A stretch of 64,000 nucleotides of DNA. Origin: Oxobacter pfennigii. GTDB lineage: Bacteria; Bacillota; Clostridia; Clostridiales; Oxobacteraceae. The position numbers and the translations under genes are program-made. Numbering within the stretch: position 1 is the first letter of the stretch; every line of letters begins with the position of its first letter. The notes beneath the pieces are model-generated. The model searched no databases. It was not told the DNA's origin and saw only the letters and a list, made by a program, of their open reading frames with translations. Of the stretch, positions 43,780-53,387 are shown in pieces. The DNA is taken from NCBI RefSeq assembly GCF_001317355.1, contig NZ_LKET01000032.1:310001-374000 (forward strand), read 5' to 3'.

Positions 43780-46700
43780 ATAGCCACTATATTCAATCCA
43801 CTGCTCATGACTTACATAGGCTGCAATAGGGTCATAGCCGCTTGTATCTTTTAAGTTTGCCGGTTCTCCATAAGCATATGCATATCTATTTAAGCTCTTT
43901 GGATTACTTAAATCACCTGCTATTATATCTTTCGTTAAAAATCTTCCGATTCCTGCTGCATAATATCTGGAATTTAAGAAATATAATCCGCTTTCCTTAT
44001 CATACCTATAACCTGCATAGGTATAAGCATGTTCAAATCCGGTATCATTGTTGATATCTACTGTATTGCCGCTGCCATCTTTAACGCTTATAATATTCCC
44101 ATAAGGGTCATAAACATACTGCCTGTAAACATTACCGCTACTGTCGGTTACAACAGTCACATCTCCATGACCGTTGTAGTGATAATAGTAAAAATTATTA
44201 ATGGTAGACCCAATAGAATAATTAGTACTTACTGCAAGGAGTTTTCCCTGGGGTGTCCTTATATACAGCGCACGTATGTTTCCGGAAACATAATTGCTTG
44301 ACGTCTCATATAAAAGCTGTCCTCCAAAATAATGGTAGGTTATTGTCTCACCATTGGCTGTCTTTGTCAGCCTCCTGCCTTCACCGTCATAGGTGTAAGA
44401 GGCTATAACTGTTCCGCTGCTGTTTTTGACTTGGGTTAAACGGTTGAGAGCGTCATAGCTATATTGGTATACCGTTCCTTTTAATTTTGCCTTAATGAGG
44501 TTCCCGTTATTATCGTAAGCAAAGTCTGAATTCCCCGTAATCCGGTTATCGCCATCATAATTAAAAGTCACAGTGCTTATTGTTCCGTTTCCGTTTGCGA
44601 CGCTCATTGAAGTAATATTTCCTGCCGCATCATAATAATAATTAAATGTATGGGCTGAGCCATCGTTAATTACTGCATTTGTCAAACGGTTAAGCTTCTC
44701 AGTGCCGTTATTGTACGTATAGCTTGAGCTTGGATTTCCGGGACCATTTCCTGTTATTCCGGTAATTCTTCCATCTGAGTTGTATTCAAACCTACTCGAC
44801 CATTTCACATTATTGTTGTTGTCAACTGTTTGAATTCCGGAAACCTTATTTGATTCGTTGTAAGTGAATTTATCTTTTGTGTTGTTTGAATTTTGCCTTG
44901 CAACCAGGTTGTTGCCTTCATCAAAGTTAAATCCAAAATTTTTTCCATCCCCTGTTACTGAATTTACCAATCCTGACCTGGTATAACTGAAATTGTATTC
45001 TATGGGATAAGATGTGTAGCTTTTATGCGTCATTTTAAAGCCAAGGAGCTGGTCTTGCTCGGAATACATATCAGTATCCGGAGCGCTGATGGTCGTCAAT
45101 ATATTATTGTTCCCATCCTTTTGAACCTGACCTGTTAAATTTCCGACCTCATCAAACTGGTAATTTGTATTTGAGCTGCCGGGAGTTACAGAAGTTGTCA
45201 GCCGTCCTTCCAGATCATATTCATAATTATAAGTCTGTCCGGTCGATAAATCAACTTCTTCTAAATCTCCGTAACTGTTGTAGCTTCTTTCTGCTGTTGA
45301 ATTATTAGGATTAACTGTTTTAATCAATCTTCCGGTTTCGTCGTAATAGAAAGAAGTGGTATTATTGAGTGCATCCTCCTCGGTTTTCACATTATTATGG
45401 ACGTCATAGGTAAATGTCGTATTATTATAGGTTTCAACCCCTGCTTCAAGCTTAACATTAGTAACATTACCATTGGCATCCCGGGAATAGGTTGCCGTAT
45501 TATTAGCATTGTCAGTTGCGGTTCTCATGCGGCCCTGGCCGTCATAAGTATAACTTATACTTTCGCCGCCCGGGGCTGTTATTTCTGCAGGCAGGCCATA
45601 GGGATTTGACTGTATAGTTATCTCATTGTTGAGCTGGTCTACAGTGCTGGTTATATAATTCTTGTTTGCATCGTAAGAATTTGTTATTGCCAGCCTTCCC
45701 GGGCTTAATCGTATATTATCAAAATAGGCATCTCCTTTGGCATTATACATTCTTAGGAGTATTTTTACCCTGGCACTGTTTACCGGAGGCTCCAGTATAA
45801 GAGCATACTTTGTCCATCCCGAGGTTTCCTTTATATATTCAGTAGAGTCATTACCCAGATAATTATTGGAAGAGTCATAGTAATCTGCATACAGAAAAGC
45901 TCCTCCATTTCCCGAATCCACAACAATTCCGCTGGTCTCTATATATCCAAGCAGCGTGTACACTTCCCCATGCTTAACAGGAATCACAGTCTGCGACTCA
46001 AAGTAGGAATTTCCTGTTGTTGAATGACTTATCTTTGCGTAATAATCACCGGAATAACCGCCGGGGGCATTTACAATACTGGCATTGCCCGTTAATGCCC
46101 ACTTAAGATTTCCCCTTTCGAAGGAAGAGTTTTCTATAAAATTATATCCTCTTGATAATTGGCTTTTCTCTAATTGGATATTGTCAAAGTAGCCGTTATT
46201 GTTTGCCCCATATACAACTGCCTGTACTCTGGCATGAGTTGCCTGTTGAGGAGATTCAACCGTGCCGGTATATCTTTGCCATTCTGTGCTTCTGATATTT
46301 GGAATTTTATAATCACCCAGTGCTGTATAGGTTCTCACACCGTTTGCATCAACAGTTTCCCTATACCATATTATTCTTAATGCAGGACCTTCCGCACTTC
46401 CTAATTGTCCTGCTTTTACATCTCCGCTTATTGTAAAATAGTCAGGAATCCCGTTTGTTGTTAAATTAATATATTCTGTGGTAGTTTGATAAGCGGTATA
46501 GTTTGAACCGGGATTAATATGAAGGACATTGCTTTCCTTTGTGTTGTCATATTCTATCTTATTAGCTATAGTACCTGCAGGTGTATTGGCTGACCAGTCA
46601 ACAGGCTGGTCACCGCTTAAGTTTTCAAAATTGCTGTTTAAGACCCGGTTATCTGCAATGCCCAACAGATTGGATTGCAATGTTAAATTCTCCGAATCAT

Positions 46701-48831
46701 AGCTGTAGGCATTTGAGTTAAGTGTCTGGTTTGTACTGGTTTCTCTGTTAAGATTCACAGGATCCCATACATGCTGAACCTTATTCCCATCGGCCTGAGT
46801 CAATTCCTTAAGATGATTGAAATAATAGTCCATGCTTGTTTCCCTGTCAAGGGGGTCTGTTGATTTAATCATATTTCCAACTGCATCATATTGGTAAGAA
46901 TATTTTTTACCGGACACAGCCTTTACCTGCTCAGGGGTTGTAATGCTCCTTAAGCGGTCAGATGCATCCCAGTCCAAAGTCATTTCTGACTTATCTTTAC
47001 CCGGCTCTTTTGGGTCAACAATAACTGCTGCAGGTGTACCGTAATTATAGCTCTTATATTGCACCAGTTCTCCCACAGGAGTTGTTACCCAGGATGACTT
47101 AACCCCGTTATCCATCCCATAACGGAAATCGGTATGCCCTTCAAAGTCACCTGCAGTTAAACCAAGTTCAAATTGAGCCCCGTCAAAATATGCACTTCCG
47201 CCAAAATGAGAAGCATCGTGTTCTGTTTCAAGATAAAGCCTTGCAGTTGCTGCATTAGACGCTGCAGTAAAATTAATTGCCCTATTCTCCCAGTTTGAAT
47301 TTGTGCCGGTAATGCTGGTGCCTCTGGTGTCCAGCCAGCTGATATGGTTTCCACTTGCATCCAGCTGCTCAACCTGGATGAAGGCTTTACCGGCGAGATT
47401 GCTTGTTTTTATATATGCTGAGAAACTATATGCAGTTCCGGGTTTTACAGATACGTCCTGATATGCATAAAGATAACTCATTCCGGCTCCCGGTTTATTA
47501 ACGCTTGTTATATTAAGGCCGTTCTTGCCGTATTTGGCAATGCTGCCTATCTTTACACTTCCGTTATCATTGTTAACCACTGTCATCCAGTTGTCCGGAG
47601 CTATATTGTCAGCACTGGCCTCGAGGCTGGGATTTGAAAGCATATTTTTAGTCCCGATACTTATTACCTGATTGCTTCCGTCATAGTTTATATATTTCTT
47701 ATTACCGTTTTTATCAGACAATGAGCTTAAACGTCCGTCTTTCCATTCATAATTAACAGTTGCTGCCGTATATGGGCTGTTATCGTAAGTGACACTTGTA
47801 AGATAACCATTATTGTAAACATAAGAAGCCTTTATTTTTCCGGGTTCTGCCGAGGTTATAATCTGATTCACATAACCGCTGCTGTTCAATGTAAGAGTCG
47901 CCGAACGCCCTGAAGGGTCAGTTATGAAAATGATTTGTAAAACTCTTGTTATAGTTGTCGTATTCCCTTTTCCGTCATTTAACTGCGTAAGCTTCCCATT
48001 ACTGTTAAATGTTAATGACGGCAGCTTTGTTTGGTATGTGCTGTTTTCCGAATAAGCTTCCTGTACCCTGTAAACTGTGGTTCCGCCGCTGGTTTCTTTA
48101 TACAGCTGAACGGGATAGCTGCTAGGCGCCGCATAAGTTAATCCGTCACTCTTTAACATGAAAGGACGTTCAGTTCCTGCTGAATCTATAAGGACAACAC
48201 CCCAGGATTCCATTACGAGCTGCATATCAAGGTTTGAAAACCACTTGTTACCGAAAATTCCATTGAGATTGCCCCGGCTGTTATACGTCCTGGTTATACT
48301 TATGGGCATACCCCTGCCCGGCAAAGAAAAATCTGCAACTGAGGATACAAGGTTGCCGTTAAATGTATTGACTGCACCGGCCTCAATATTTGCATAACTC
48401 CAATAAGGGTTCAGGCCAATCTCGTCAGTTATATAAGTTAATGACAGCAATGGTCCGAATCCGGTAGGACTCTCGCTGCTGTAATAGAAAAATAACGGAT
48501 TGTATTCATTATTATGTTGAATCATAAATCCATAATTAGGCAAGTCCCCATTTACCCAGCCTTTGACTATCGACCACACATTAAAATTAACCCAGCCTGT
48601 GTGATTTCCTGCCACATTGGCAAAGCCGGCCTGTGTTTCATCATAGGTTTCATCTACTGTCGGCTGTGTTGCCCATGTTACATTTCCCGACCAAGCAGAA
48701 GTTATTCTCCTTGCAATCAATGTTTCTGTGGCTACATTGGAAGTAGTATACTTATATATTGATAAAACCGCATCAGTTACTATATTTCCTTGTGGGATAT
48801 CCGCAAATCTTATCAGAGACCTTGTTCTCAT
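43375..48831 (-). CDS. RHS/YD-repeat protein, C-terminal 1818 residues of a frameshifted gene
   Basis: Residues ~1-130 complete a DNRLRE-type domain begun in the next gene upstream. ~165-290 is a DUF6531-like start (SLPGRGMPISITRTYNSRG). YD repeats follow, interrupted by three jelly-roll CBM-like modules (~410-570, ~790-930, ~945-1110) ending YFDGAQFELG, YFDNIQLEKS and YFDNIRLSPG. The RHS core end is at ~1600-1670 (NSRYYAAGIGRFLTKD, DTSGYDP), then SHEQWIEYSGY. The last 134 residues are the variable tip (KGHAFTTGNGKGYSV, LASGLIKYSVLGGVVY), unrecognised. The ATG at 48831 has no ribosome-binding site, so it is probably not a real start. RHS shells encapsulate a toxic tip released by self-cleavage. 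Confidence 0.88.
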   Translation of the reverse strand: MRTRSLIRFADIPQGNIVTDAVLSIYKYTTSNVATETLIARRITSAWSGNVTWATQPTVDETYDETQAGFANVAGNHTGWVNFNVWSIVKGWVNGDLPNYGFMIQHNNEYNPLFFYYSSESPTGFGPLLSLTYITDEIGLNPYWSYANIEAGAVNTFNGNLVSSVADFSLPGRGMPISITRTYNSRGNLNGIFGNKWFSNLDMQLVMESWGVVLIDSAGTERPFMLKSDGLTYAAPSSYPVQLYKETSGGTTVYRVQEAYSENSTYQTKLPSLTFNSNGKLTQLNDGKGNTTTITRVLQIIFITDPSGRSATLTLNSSGYVNQIITSAEPGKIKASYVYNNGYLTSVTYDNSPYTAATVNYEWKDGRLSSLSDKNGNKKYINYDGSNQVISIGTKNMLSNPSLEASADNIAPDNWMTVVNNDNGSVKIGSIAKYGKNGLNITSVNKPGAGMSYLYAYQDVSVKPGTAYSFSAYIKTSNLAGKAFIQVEQLDASGNHISWLDTRGTSITGTNSNWENRAINFTAASNAATARLYLETEHDASHFGGSAYFDGAQFELGLTAGDFEGHTDFRYGMDNGVKSSWVTTPVGELVQYKSYNYGTPAAVIVDPKEPGKDKSEMTLDWDASDRLRSITTPEQVKAVSGKKYSYQYDAVGNMIKSTDPLDRETSMDYYFNHLKELTQADGNKVQHVWDPVNLNRETSTNQTLNSNAYSYDSENLTLQSNLLGIADNRVLNSNFENLSGDQPVDWSANTPAGTIANKIEYDNTKESNVLHINPGSNYTAYQTTTEYINLTTNGIPDYFTISGDVKAGQLGSAEGPALRIIWYRETVDANGVRTYTALGDYKIPNIRSTEWQRYTGTVESPQQATHARVQAVVYGANNNGYFDNIQLEKSQLSRGYNFIENSSFERGNLKWALTGNASIVNAPGGYSGDYYAKISHSTTGNSYFESQTVIPVKHGEVYTLLGYIETSGIVVDSGNGGAFLYADYYDSSNNYLGNDSTEYIKETSGWTKYALILEPPVNSARVKILLRMYNAKGDAYFDNIRLSPGRLAITNSYDANKNYITSTVDQLNNEITIQSNPYGLPAEITAPGGESISYTYDGQGRMRTATDNANNTATYSRDANGNVTNVKLEAGVETYNNTTFTYDVHNNVKTEEDALNNTTSFYYDETGRLIKTVNPNNSTAERSYNSYGDLEEVDLSTGQTYNYEYDLEGRLTTSVTPGSSNTNYQFDEVGNLTGQVQKDGNNNILTTISAPDTDMYSEQDQLLGFKMTHKSYTSYPIEYNFSYTRSGLVNSVTGDGKNFGFNFDEGNNLVARQNSNNTKDKFTYNESNKVSGIQTVDNNNNVKWSSRFEYNSDGRITGITGNGPGNPSSSYTYNNGTEKLNRLTNAVINDGSAHTFNYYYDAAGNITSMSVANGNGTISTVTFNYDGDNRITGNSDFAYDNNGNLIKAKLKGTVYQYSYDALNRLTQVKNSSGTVIASYTYDGEGRRLTKTANGETITYHYFGGQLLYETSSNYVSGNIRALYIRTPQGKLLAVSTNYSIGSTINNFYYYHYNGHGDVTVVTDSSGNVYRQYVYDPYGNIISVKDGSGNTVDINNDTGFEHAYTYAGYRYDKESGLYFLNSRYYAAGIGRFLTKDIIAGDLSNPKSLNRYAYAYGEPANLKDTSGYDPIAAYVSHEQWIEYSGYSKKSDKGHAFTTGNGKGYSVAPEKLTPQIEYIIKHYNLGNAEEIAENNRNMTKIFITDYISELASGLIKYSVLGGVVYKNIYMKTKKHSVAGQSAINTILIEHNINYFTDIPDRLLGLIDMIRERLDRLFNQVM
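43796..44118. repeat. RHS connector repeat, parental copy
   Basis: 323 bp of the intact gene copied at 38168-38490 and in part at 40143-40239. Confidence 0.95.
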
Positions 48832-49718
48832 TAAATTATATGTGCCAGTCTCATATCCTGTCGCAATAATTCATTGACATAATAACTGTAATTTGTACCC
48901 TCCGCAATAAAAGTATCCACTCCATTGCTTCCCACCTGAGTATACCAATTATATGTTGTAATGGTTGGATCAACTGTTACAGGATAAGCGCGGGAAGGGT
49001 CTTTTAACCAATTGGGGTCAGCCGTCACAGTTACAGTGAATTCATCAGGGTTTTTACCCGTTTCAATCTCCATGCTTATATCCTGGCTGGATTCATTTTT
49101 ACCGTCAAACATATATGGCTTAGGTATTACCAACACAGCCTCGCCTGTATTTTCATCCTTCAGCGCAATGCTTCCGTCATTCTGTTTTTCAGGCAGCAGG
49201 CCATTTGACATAAAATTGAATGTATAAGAATTAGCGGCGTCTGGACTTTTCAGTATAATATTTTCTTTAAGCCCATCGGAAAAAGTGACATACTTCAAAT
49301 CAACATCTGAAAGTATTTCCGGATAAGTCACTGAAAATGTGTCATTAACTGCATCTACTGAATTTACATCAGCCATATTCCATGAAATTTTTTGATTTTT
49401 ATCAAGCCTCAATGCAGCCAATTGCCCGGAAGCGGAGTTTTTAGCAAAGTCGGTTTTGAAAGAGTTTGCTTTGTTGCTGAAATTGAAGCCTTTTTCGTCA
49501 GAAGATGAAGCAATTTCATTTGAAATATCCTGCCATTTACCGTTTTTATCTTTATAGTGCCTGGAATTTGCAGATATTTCTGCCGTTATAGTTCCGTCAT
49601 TATTAAGATAGTACTTTGCATGCTGGTTTCTTTTTTCATTTAATTCCGTAATACGTGTCCGATTCTTTTGGCGATAATACTTGGCATCCTCATTTACTCT
49701 TAAGTTTTCTTTAGACAT
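48831..49718 (-). CDS. N-terminal part of the RHS protein (frameshifted)
   Basis: 295 residues. AAGGAG precedes ATG 49718. No signal peptide (MSKENLRVNEDAKYYRQKNR). The following AKYYLNNDGTITAEISANS and AYPVTVDPTITTYNWYTQVG are standard for the N-terminus of clostridial RHS/wall-associated proteins, and the DNRLRE domain starts at ~270. It ends after a shifted 12-residue tail. Joined to the next frame it would form one protein of about 2110 residues. How it would be exported is not evident. Confidence 0.85.
   Translation of the reverse strand: MSKENLRVNEDAKYYRQKNRTRITELNEKRNQHAKYYLNNDGTITAEISANSRHYKDKNGKWQDISNEIASSSDEKGFNFSNKANSFKTDFAKNSASGQLAALRLDKNQKISWNMADVNSVDAVNDTFSVTYPEILSDVDLKYVTFSDGLKENIILKSPDAANSYTFNFMSNGLLPEKQNDGSIALKDENTGEAVLVIPKPYMFDGKNESSQDISMEIETGKNPDEFTVTVTADPNWLKDPSRAYPVTVDPTITTYNWYTQVGSNGVDTFIAEGTNYSYYVNELLRQDMRLAHII
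48856..48868 (-). other. Frameshift site in the RHS gene
   Basis: At TTATTGCGACAGGATATGAG the upstream frame reads LLRQDMRLAHII and stops. The other frame reads TGYETGTYNLMRTRSL, the expected continuation of DNRLRE proteins (NELLRTGYETGTYN). One missing base after CGA explains both. Confidence 0.8.
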
Positions 49719-49995
49719 TGATTGTCATCTCCTTTTTTAATAATAATTGATTATATTTGTTTCTGATTTTATATCTATTTCCAATTCGTATAATTTCATT
49801 TACAGACTTTGTAATATTTTATGGATAATATTACCATGTAAATAACAATAATACAACTAAACTATTATATAAATATTGATAAAAAATAAAGTGGGATGGA
49901 TGATTAAATAAAATAGATCATCCGTAAGCGGTGAACAATCACCGCCTTACAGCTGTTTTTTTAATTTGTCTTTCCTCTTACAAAAGAATGAAAAT
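49719..49995. other. Promoter region of the RHS gene
   Basis: AT-rich. A possible minus-strand promoter is TTGTAT-N17-TAATAT within ~49815-49860. A hairpin GTAAGCGGTG/CACCGCCTTAC (49924-49950) followed by T7 looks like a plus-strand terminator without an obvious gene before it. Confidence 0.4.
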
Positions 49996-50040
49996 ATAAA
50001 AAGCTCTTTACACCAACCGTGAGGTTTAGTATAAAGAGCC
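49996..50040 (-). terminator. Terminator of the aminotransferase gene
   Basis: GCTCTTTA (50003-50010) pairs with TAAAGAGC (50032-50039), with an inner AACC/GGTT stem, followed by TTTTTA on the minus strand. Confidence 0.85.
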
Positions 50041-50048
50041 ACTTACAT

Positions 50049-51236
50049 TTACAGTGAAACATATTTTTCTATTCTGTTTAATCCTTCTTGTATGTTTTCC
50101 ATTGATGTGGCATATGAAAGCCTTATATAATCATCGGCTCCGAAGCCGGAGCCGGGGATAGCGGCCACCCTTACTTCCTCCAGCAATCCGTCGCAAAAGC
50201 TTAAGGAATCCTTTATCAATTTGCCCTTTATGGTTTTTCCCTTTACCTTGCTTATATTGACCATAACGTAAAAGGCTCCCTCCGGCTTTCTGCAGGATAA
50301 ATGAGGCATGGAATTTATTTTATCAACCATGTAGTTTCTTCTTTTTTCAAATTCCTGCCTCATATTTTCGATGGTGTCCTGATTGCCGCTTAAGGCAGCC
50401 ACGCTGGCATATTGAGCAATGGAACTGGGATTTGAAGTGGCATGGCTCTGGATATCCGACATTATCTTTATAATCCTTTTATCCGCTGCCGCATATCCGA
50501 TCCTCCAGCCTGTCATTGAATAGGCTTTGGACATTCCGTTGACAAGGATGGTCCTCTCCTTGATTTCCTGCCCCAATGAGGCTATGCTTATATGCTTTAA
50601 ATCGTCATATATAAGCTTTTCATATATTTCATCGGATATAATAATTATATCCTTTTCAACTGCTATCCTTGCAATAATCTCTAATTCTTCCTTGGCATAA
50701 ATTGTTCCGGTAGGGTTGTTGGGACTGTTTAATATAATGGCTTTTGTCTTATCCGTAATAGCGGCAAGGAGGGATTTTTCAGTGTACTTAAACCCTTCTT
50801 CTTCTTTTGTTTCAACATATATGGGCGCTGCATCCGCCAGCTTTACAAGCTCGGGATAGCTTACCCAGTAAGGTACGGGTACAATGACTTCATCACCGGG
50901 ATTGCATATTGCCAAAAGGGCATTATTAAGAGAATGCTTTGCTCCGTTTGAAATTATAATCTGTGAGGCTTCATATGTAACACCATTTTCTTTTTCAAGC
51001 TTTTGGCATATGCTTTTTTTAAGCTCTGTGATACCTGATGCAGCGGTGTATTTTGTGAGTCCTTCTTTTATAGCAGATATGGCGCTTTCCTGTATATCAT
51101 CCGGGGTATTGAAATCCGGTTCTCCTGCTCCAAAACTGACAACATCCATGCCTTCACTTTTCATTTTTGCTGCTTTTGCTGTAATCGCCAGCGTTAAGGA
51201 TTCTTCAATTGCCATTCCTTTTCTTGACAGTTCCAT
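50049..51236 (-). CDS. aspB: Class I pyridoxal-phosphate aminotransferase (aspartate type)
   Basis: 395 residues. Aspartate aminotransferase Ib features: VVSFGAGEPDFNTPDDIQ, NSPNNPTGTIYAKEEL, DEIYEKLIYD, Schiff-base Lys in VNGMSKAYSMTGWRIGYAAA (~235), and the C-terminal Arg in YIRLSYATS. It transfers amino groups between aspartate and 2-oxoglutarate. Closely related enzymes act on other amino acids, so the symbol is a best guess. AAGGAGAG precedes ATG 51236. Confidence 0.88.
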   Translation of the reverse strand: MELSRKGMAIEESLTLAITAKAAKMKSEGMDVVSFGAGEPDFNTPDDIQESAISAIKEGLTKYTAASGITELKKSICQKLEKENGVTYEASQIIISNGAKHSLNNALLAICNPGDEVIVPVPYWVSYPELVKLADAAPIYVETKEEEGFKYTEKSLLAAITDKTKAIILNSPNNPTGTIYAKEELEIIARIAVEKDIIIISDEIYEKLIYDDLKHISIASLGQEIKERTILVNGMSKAYSMTGWRIGYAAADKRIIKIMSDIQSHATSNPSSIAQYASVAALSGNQDTIENMRQEFEKRRNYMVDKINSMPHLSCRKPEGAFYVMVNISKVKGKTIKGKLIKDSLSFCDGLLEEVRVAAIPGSGFGADDYIRLSYATSMENIQEGLNRIEKYVSL

Positions 51237-51326
51237 GTAATTCTCTCCTTAGTTTAATGTAAGGTACCACTTTCTTCTGAGAAGTGTCACCAGCTTATAA
51301 GGACACTCCTGAAGGAATGTCCCATT
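51237..51326. terminator. Hairpins downstream of the helicase gene
   Basis: GGGACATTCC-TTCA-GGAGTGTCC (51300-51322, minus strand) can form the helicase terminator. A second weak hairpin with GTGTCACC lies at ~51264-51290. Both resemble the repeat at 551-598. Confidence 0.5.
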
Positions 51327-53378
51327 TTAATCCAGAAATTTTAAGGGACAAAAGCTTTTAGAGAAGGTTTTTTTGCCGTAGCCATCAAATTCCACAACAA
51401 AATTTTCACCCTCCTCCGATATAATATAACCTGTACCGTATTTAGGATGCAAGGCTTTTTTTTGCATTTTTATATATTCTGCTGAATTTTTATCCATATT
51501 GCTCTTAATTTCTTTTCTTAGGCCGGATAATGCATGAGCCCTGCCTTTTAATTCCTGGCTTTCAATCAGTTGTTCCGGAATCATCTTAAGATATGGGCTT
51601 ACGATGGGCAATGCCCTGTAATCCTCGGGATTGGCATGATAGGATATCTCAAGGTAATCCATGGCCCTTGTGATTCCCACAAAAAACAGCCTCTTTTCTT
51701 CTTCATCCATAAGCCTTGTGCCCAGAGGCATTATGCCGTAGTTTGCACCTGTTATGAATACATATTTAAACTCTAAACCTTTTGATGCATGCAAAGTCAT
51801 TAGCTTTATGCTGTCATTATCTTTATCTATACTTTCCTTTATTATGCTTTTACCGTATAGCGATGAATAATCCACTGCCTTTCTTATTCTTTCGAATATG
51901 GTTGTATTTTCATGAAATGATACATCTATAAGCTCCTTCAAAAAGTTAAGTATTAATATTTTATCTTCATCATAATAAATGGAGGTGGGGGAAATATAAT
52001 TATCTATATCGAAATATTCATATAGATGACATTCAAGATCAGTTGTTTCTGGTTTGTTGTTCTCACACCAAGTTTTAAACTCCATGATTTTTAAAACTAT
52101 TTCTGGAATATCATTAAACTCCTCTTTTTTAATGCTTTCATAAAGGGCGGAAGCTTTTTTTGCAGTCAGCCCCAATCCATATTTTTCATCCTTCAGTACA
52201 TAGTATAAGCTGTCAACATCCCTGCTGTTTACCGATGCCTTCAAAAGCTTTATAAACCAGTTAAGTACGGGGATATCCTTAATGTTTTTTCTTAAGGATA
52301 CTTCATAGGGTATACCGTGATTTTTAAAAACATCTTCAAAAACCTGGGACTGTTTTTGCATTCTGTAAAACACAGCTATATCCTTATACTTTATCCCATC
52401 AGCAATAAGCTTTTTTATTGTATCCACAAGATACATGGCCTCATTGAAGGAATTATAATGCCTCTTTACAATTATAGAAGCTCCTTTTCCCCTGACACCC
52501 TCCAATGAATGGGGCATATTTATAAAGGCCCTGGCAGCCTCTAAAATTGTAGCAGTGGAGCGGTAATTAATGGGTAGCGTCATTTCTTTTGCATTGTATC
52601 TTTCTTTAAAGGTATTGAATAAGCTTTGGCTGCTGCCTCTCCAGGTGTAAATGACCTGATTTGGGTCTCCCACTGCAAAAACATGGGTGTTCTTATCCAT
52701 AAGACCGTCTATCATTTCAAGCTGGTCCATATCCGTATCCTGAAATTCATCAATTATTATCCAGGAAGGTTTAAAATCAGCATTTTTTAATAATATTGAG
52801 GCATTTTTTATCAAATCACCAAAGTCCATAACGTTCAACAGCTTTTTTTCTTCACTGAAGCATTCTATGAATTTCTCAATCTCATCCTCATACTTCATGA
52901 CACCGTATAAGGATACCCCGTTTTTATATTCCTCCATCCTTTTTTCAAGCTTTTTTCTGTATTTTATATTAAGCCTGTATTTATTTATAATCCTGTCAAA
53001 GAGGCTTTCCGCATCATTTTGATCAAGTATGGTAAATTCCTTTGTGTATCCTAAATCTTCAACGGGAAGGCATGTACTTAAAAGCTGCCTGGCAACGCTG
53101 TGAAAGGTACCGAAAAACAATAAATCCTCTTCTTTGATTTCTCCTACTGCATCGGATTCCAAAATCCTTGCTTTAATCTCCTGTGCAGCTTTGTTGGTAA
53201 AGGTCAGTACTACCATGTCCTTTAAGGGTATCTTTTTTTCATGATAAAGATATAAAACCTTATGTACAAGCACTGTGGTTTTACCGCTGCCTACACATGA
53301 ATTCAAAAGAAGAACCTTTTCATTATTTATAACAGCCTCTCTTTGATAGCTGTTTAAGAATTCCACTGCCTTGTACAA
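51327..53378 (-). CDS. UvrD/PcrA-family ATP-dependent helicase
   Basis: 683 residues if TTG 53378 is used, 5 bp after AGGTGA; a GTG at 53387 touches the upstream stop and lacks a site. SF1A motifs: NSCVGSGKTTVLVHKV (Walker A), LTFTNKAAQEI, IIDEFQDTD, GDPNQVIYTWRGSSQ, INYRSTATIL and TLHASKGLEFKYVFITG. The C-terminal region with HPKYGTGYI resembles the Tudor-like tail of PcrA. It starts at the stop of the mrfA-like helicase, so the two are translated together, suggesting a joint repair role. Confidence 0.9.
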   Translation of the reverse strand: MYKAVEFLNSYQREAVINNEKVLLLNSCVGSGKTTVLVHKVLYLYHEKKIPLKDMVVLTFTNKAAQEIKARILESDAVGEIKEEDLLFFGTFHSVARQLLSTCLPVEDLGYTKEFTILDQNDAESLFDRIINKYRLNIKYRKKLEKRMEEYKNGVSLYGVMKYEDEIEKFIECFSEEKKLLNVMDFGDLIKNASILLKNADFKPSWIIIDEFQDTDMDQLEMIDGLMDKNTHVFAVGDPNQVIYTWRGSSQSLFNTFKERYNAKEMTLPINYRSTATILEAARAFINMPHSLEGVRGKGASIIVKRHYNSFNEAMYLVDTIKKLIADGIKYKDIAVFYRMQKQSQVFEDVFKNHGIPYEVSLRKNIKDIPVLNWFIKLLKASVNSRDVDSLYYVLKDEKYGLGLTAKKASALYESIKKEEFNDIPEIVLKIMEFKTWCENNKPETTDLECHLYEYFDIDNYISPTSIYYDEDKILILNFLKELIDVSFHENTTIFERIRKAVDYSSLYGKSIIKESIDKDNDSIKLMTLHASKGLEFKYVFITGANYGIMPLGTRLMDEEEKRLFFVGITRAMDYLEISYHANPEDYRALPIVSPYLKMIPEQLIESQELKGRAHALSGLRKEIKSNMDKNSAEYIKMQKKALHPKYGTGYIISEEGENFVVEFDGYGKKTFSKSFCPLKFLD

Positions 53379-53387
53379 TAAATTCAC

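Noticed and set aside
37400-44118. CRISPR array, suggested by the repeated blocks
   Set aside because: Repeats are 97-323 bp coding sequences with irregular spacing, and there are no cas genes.
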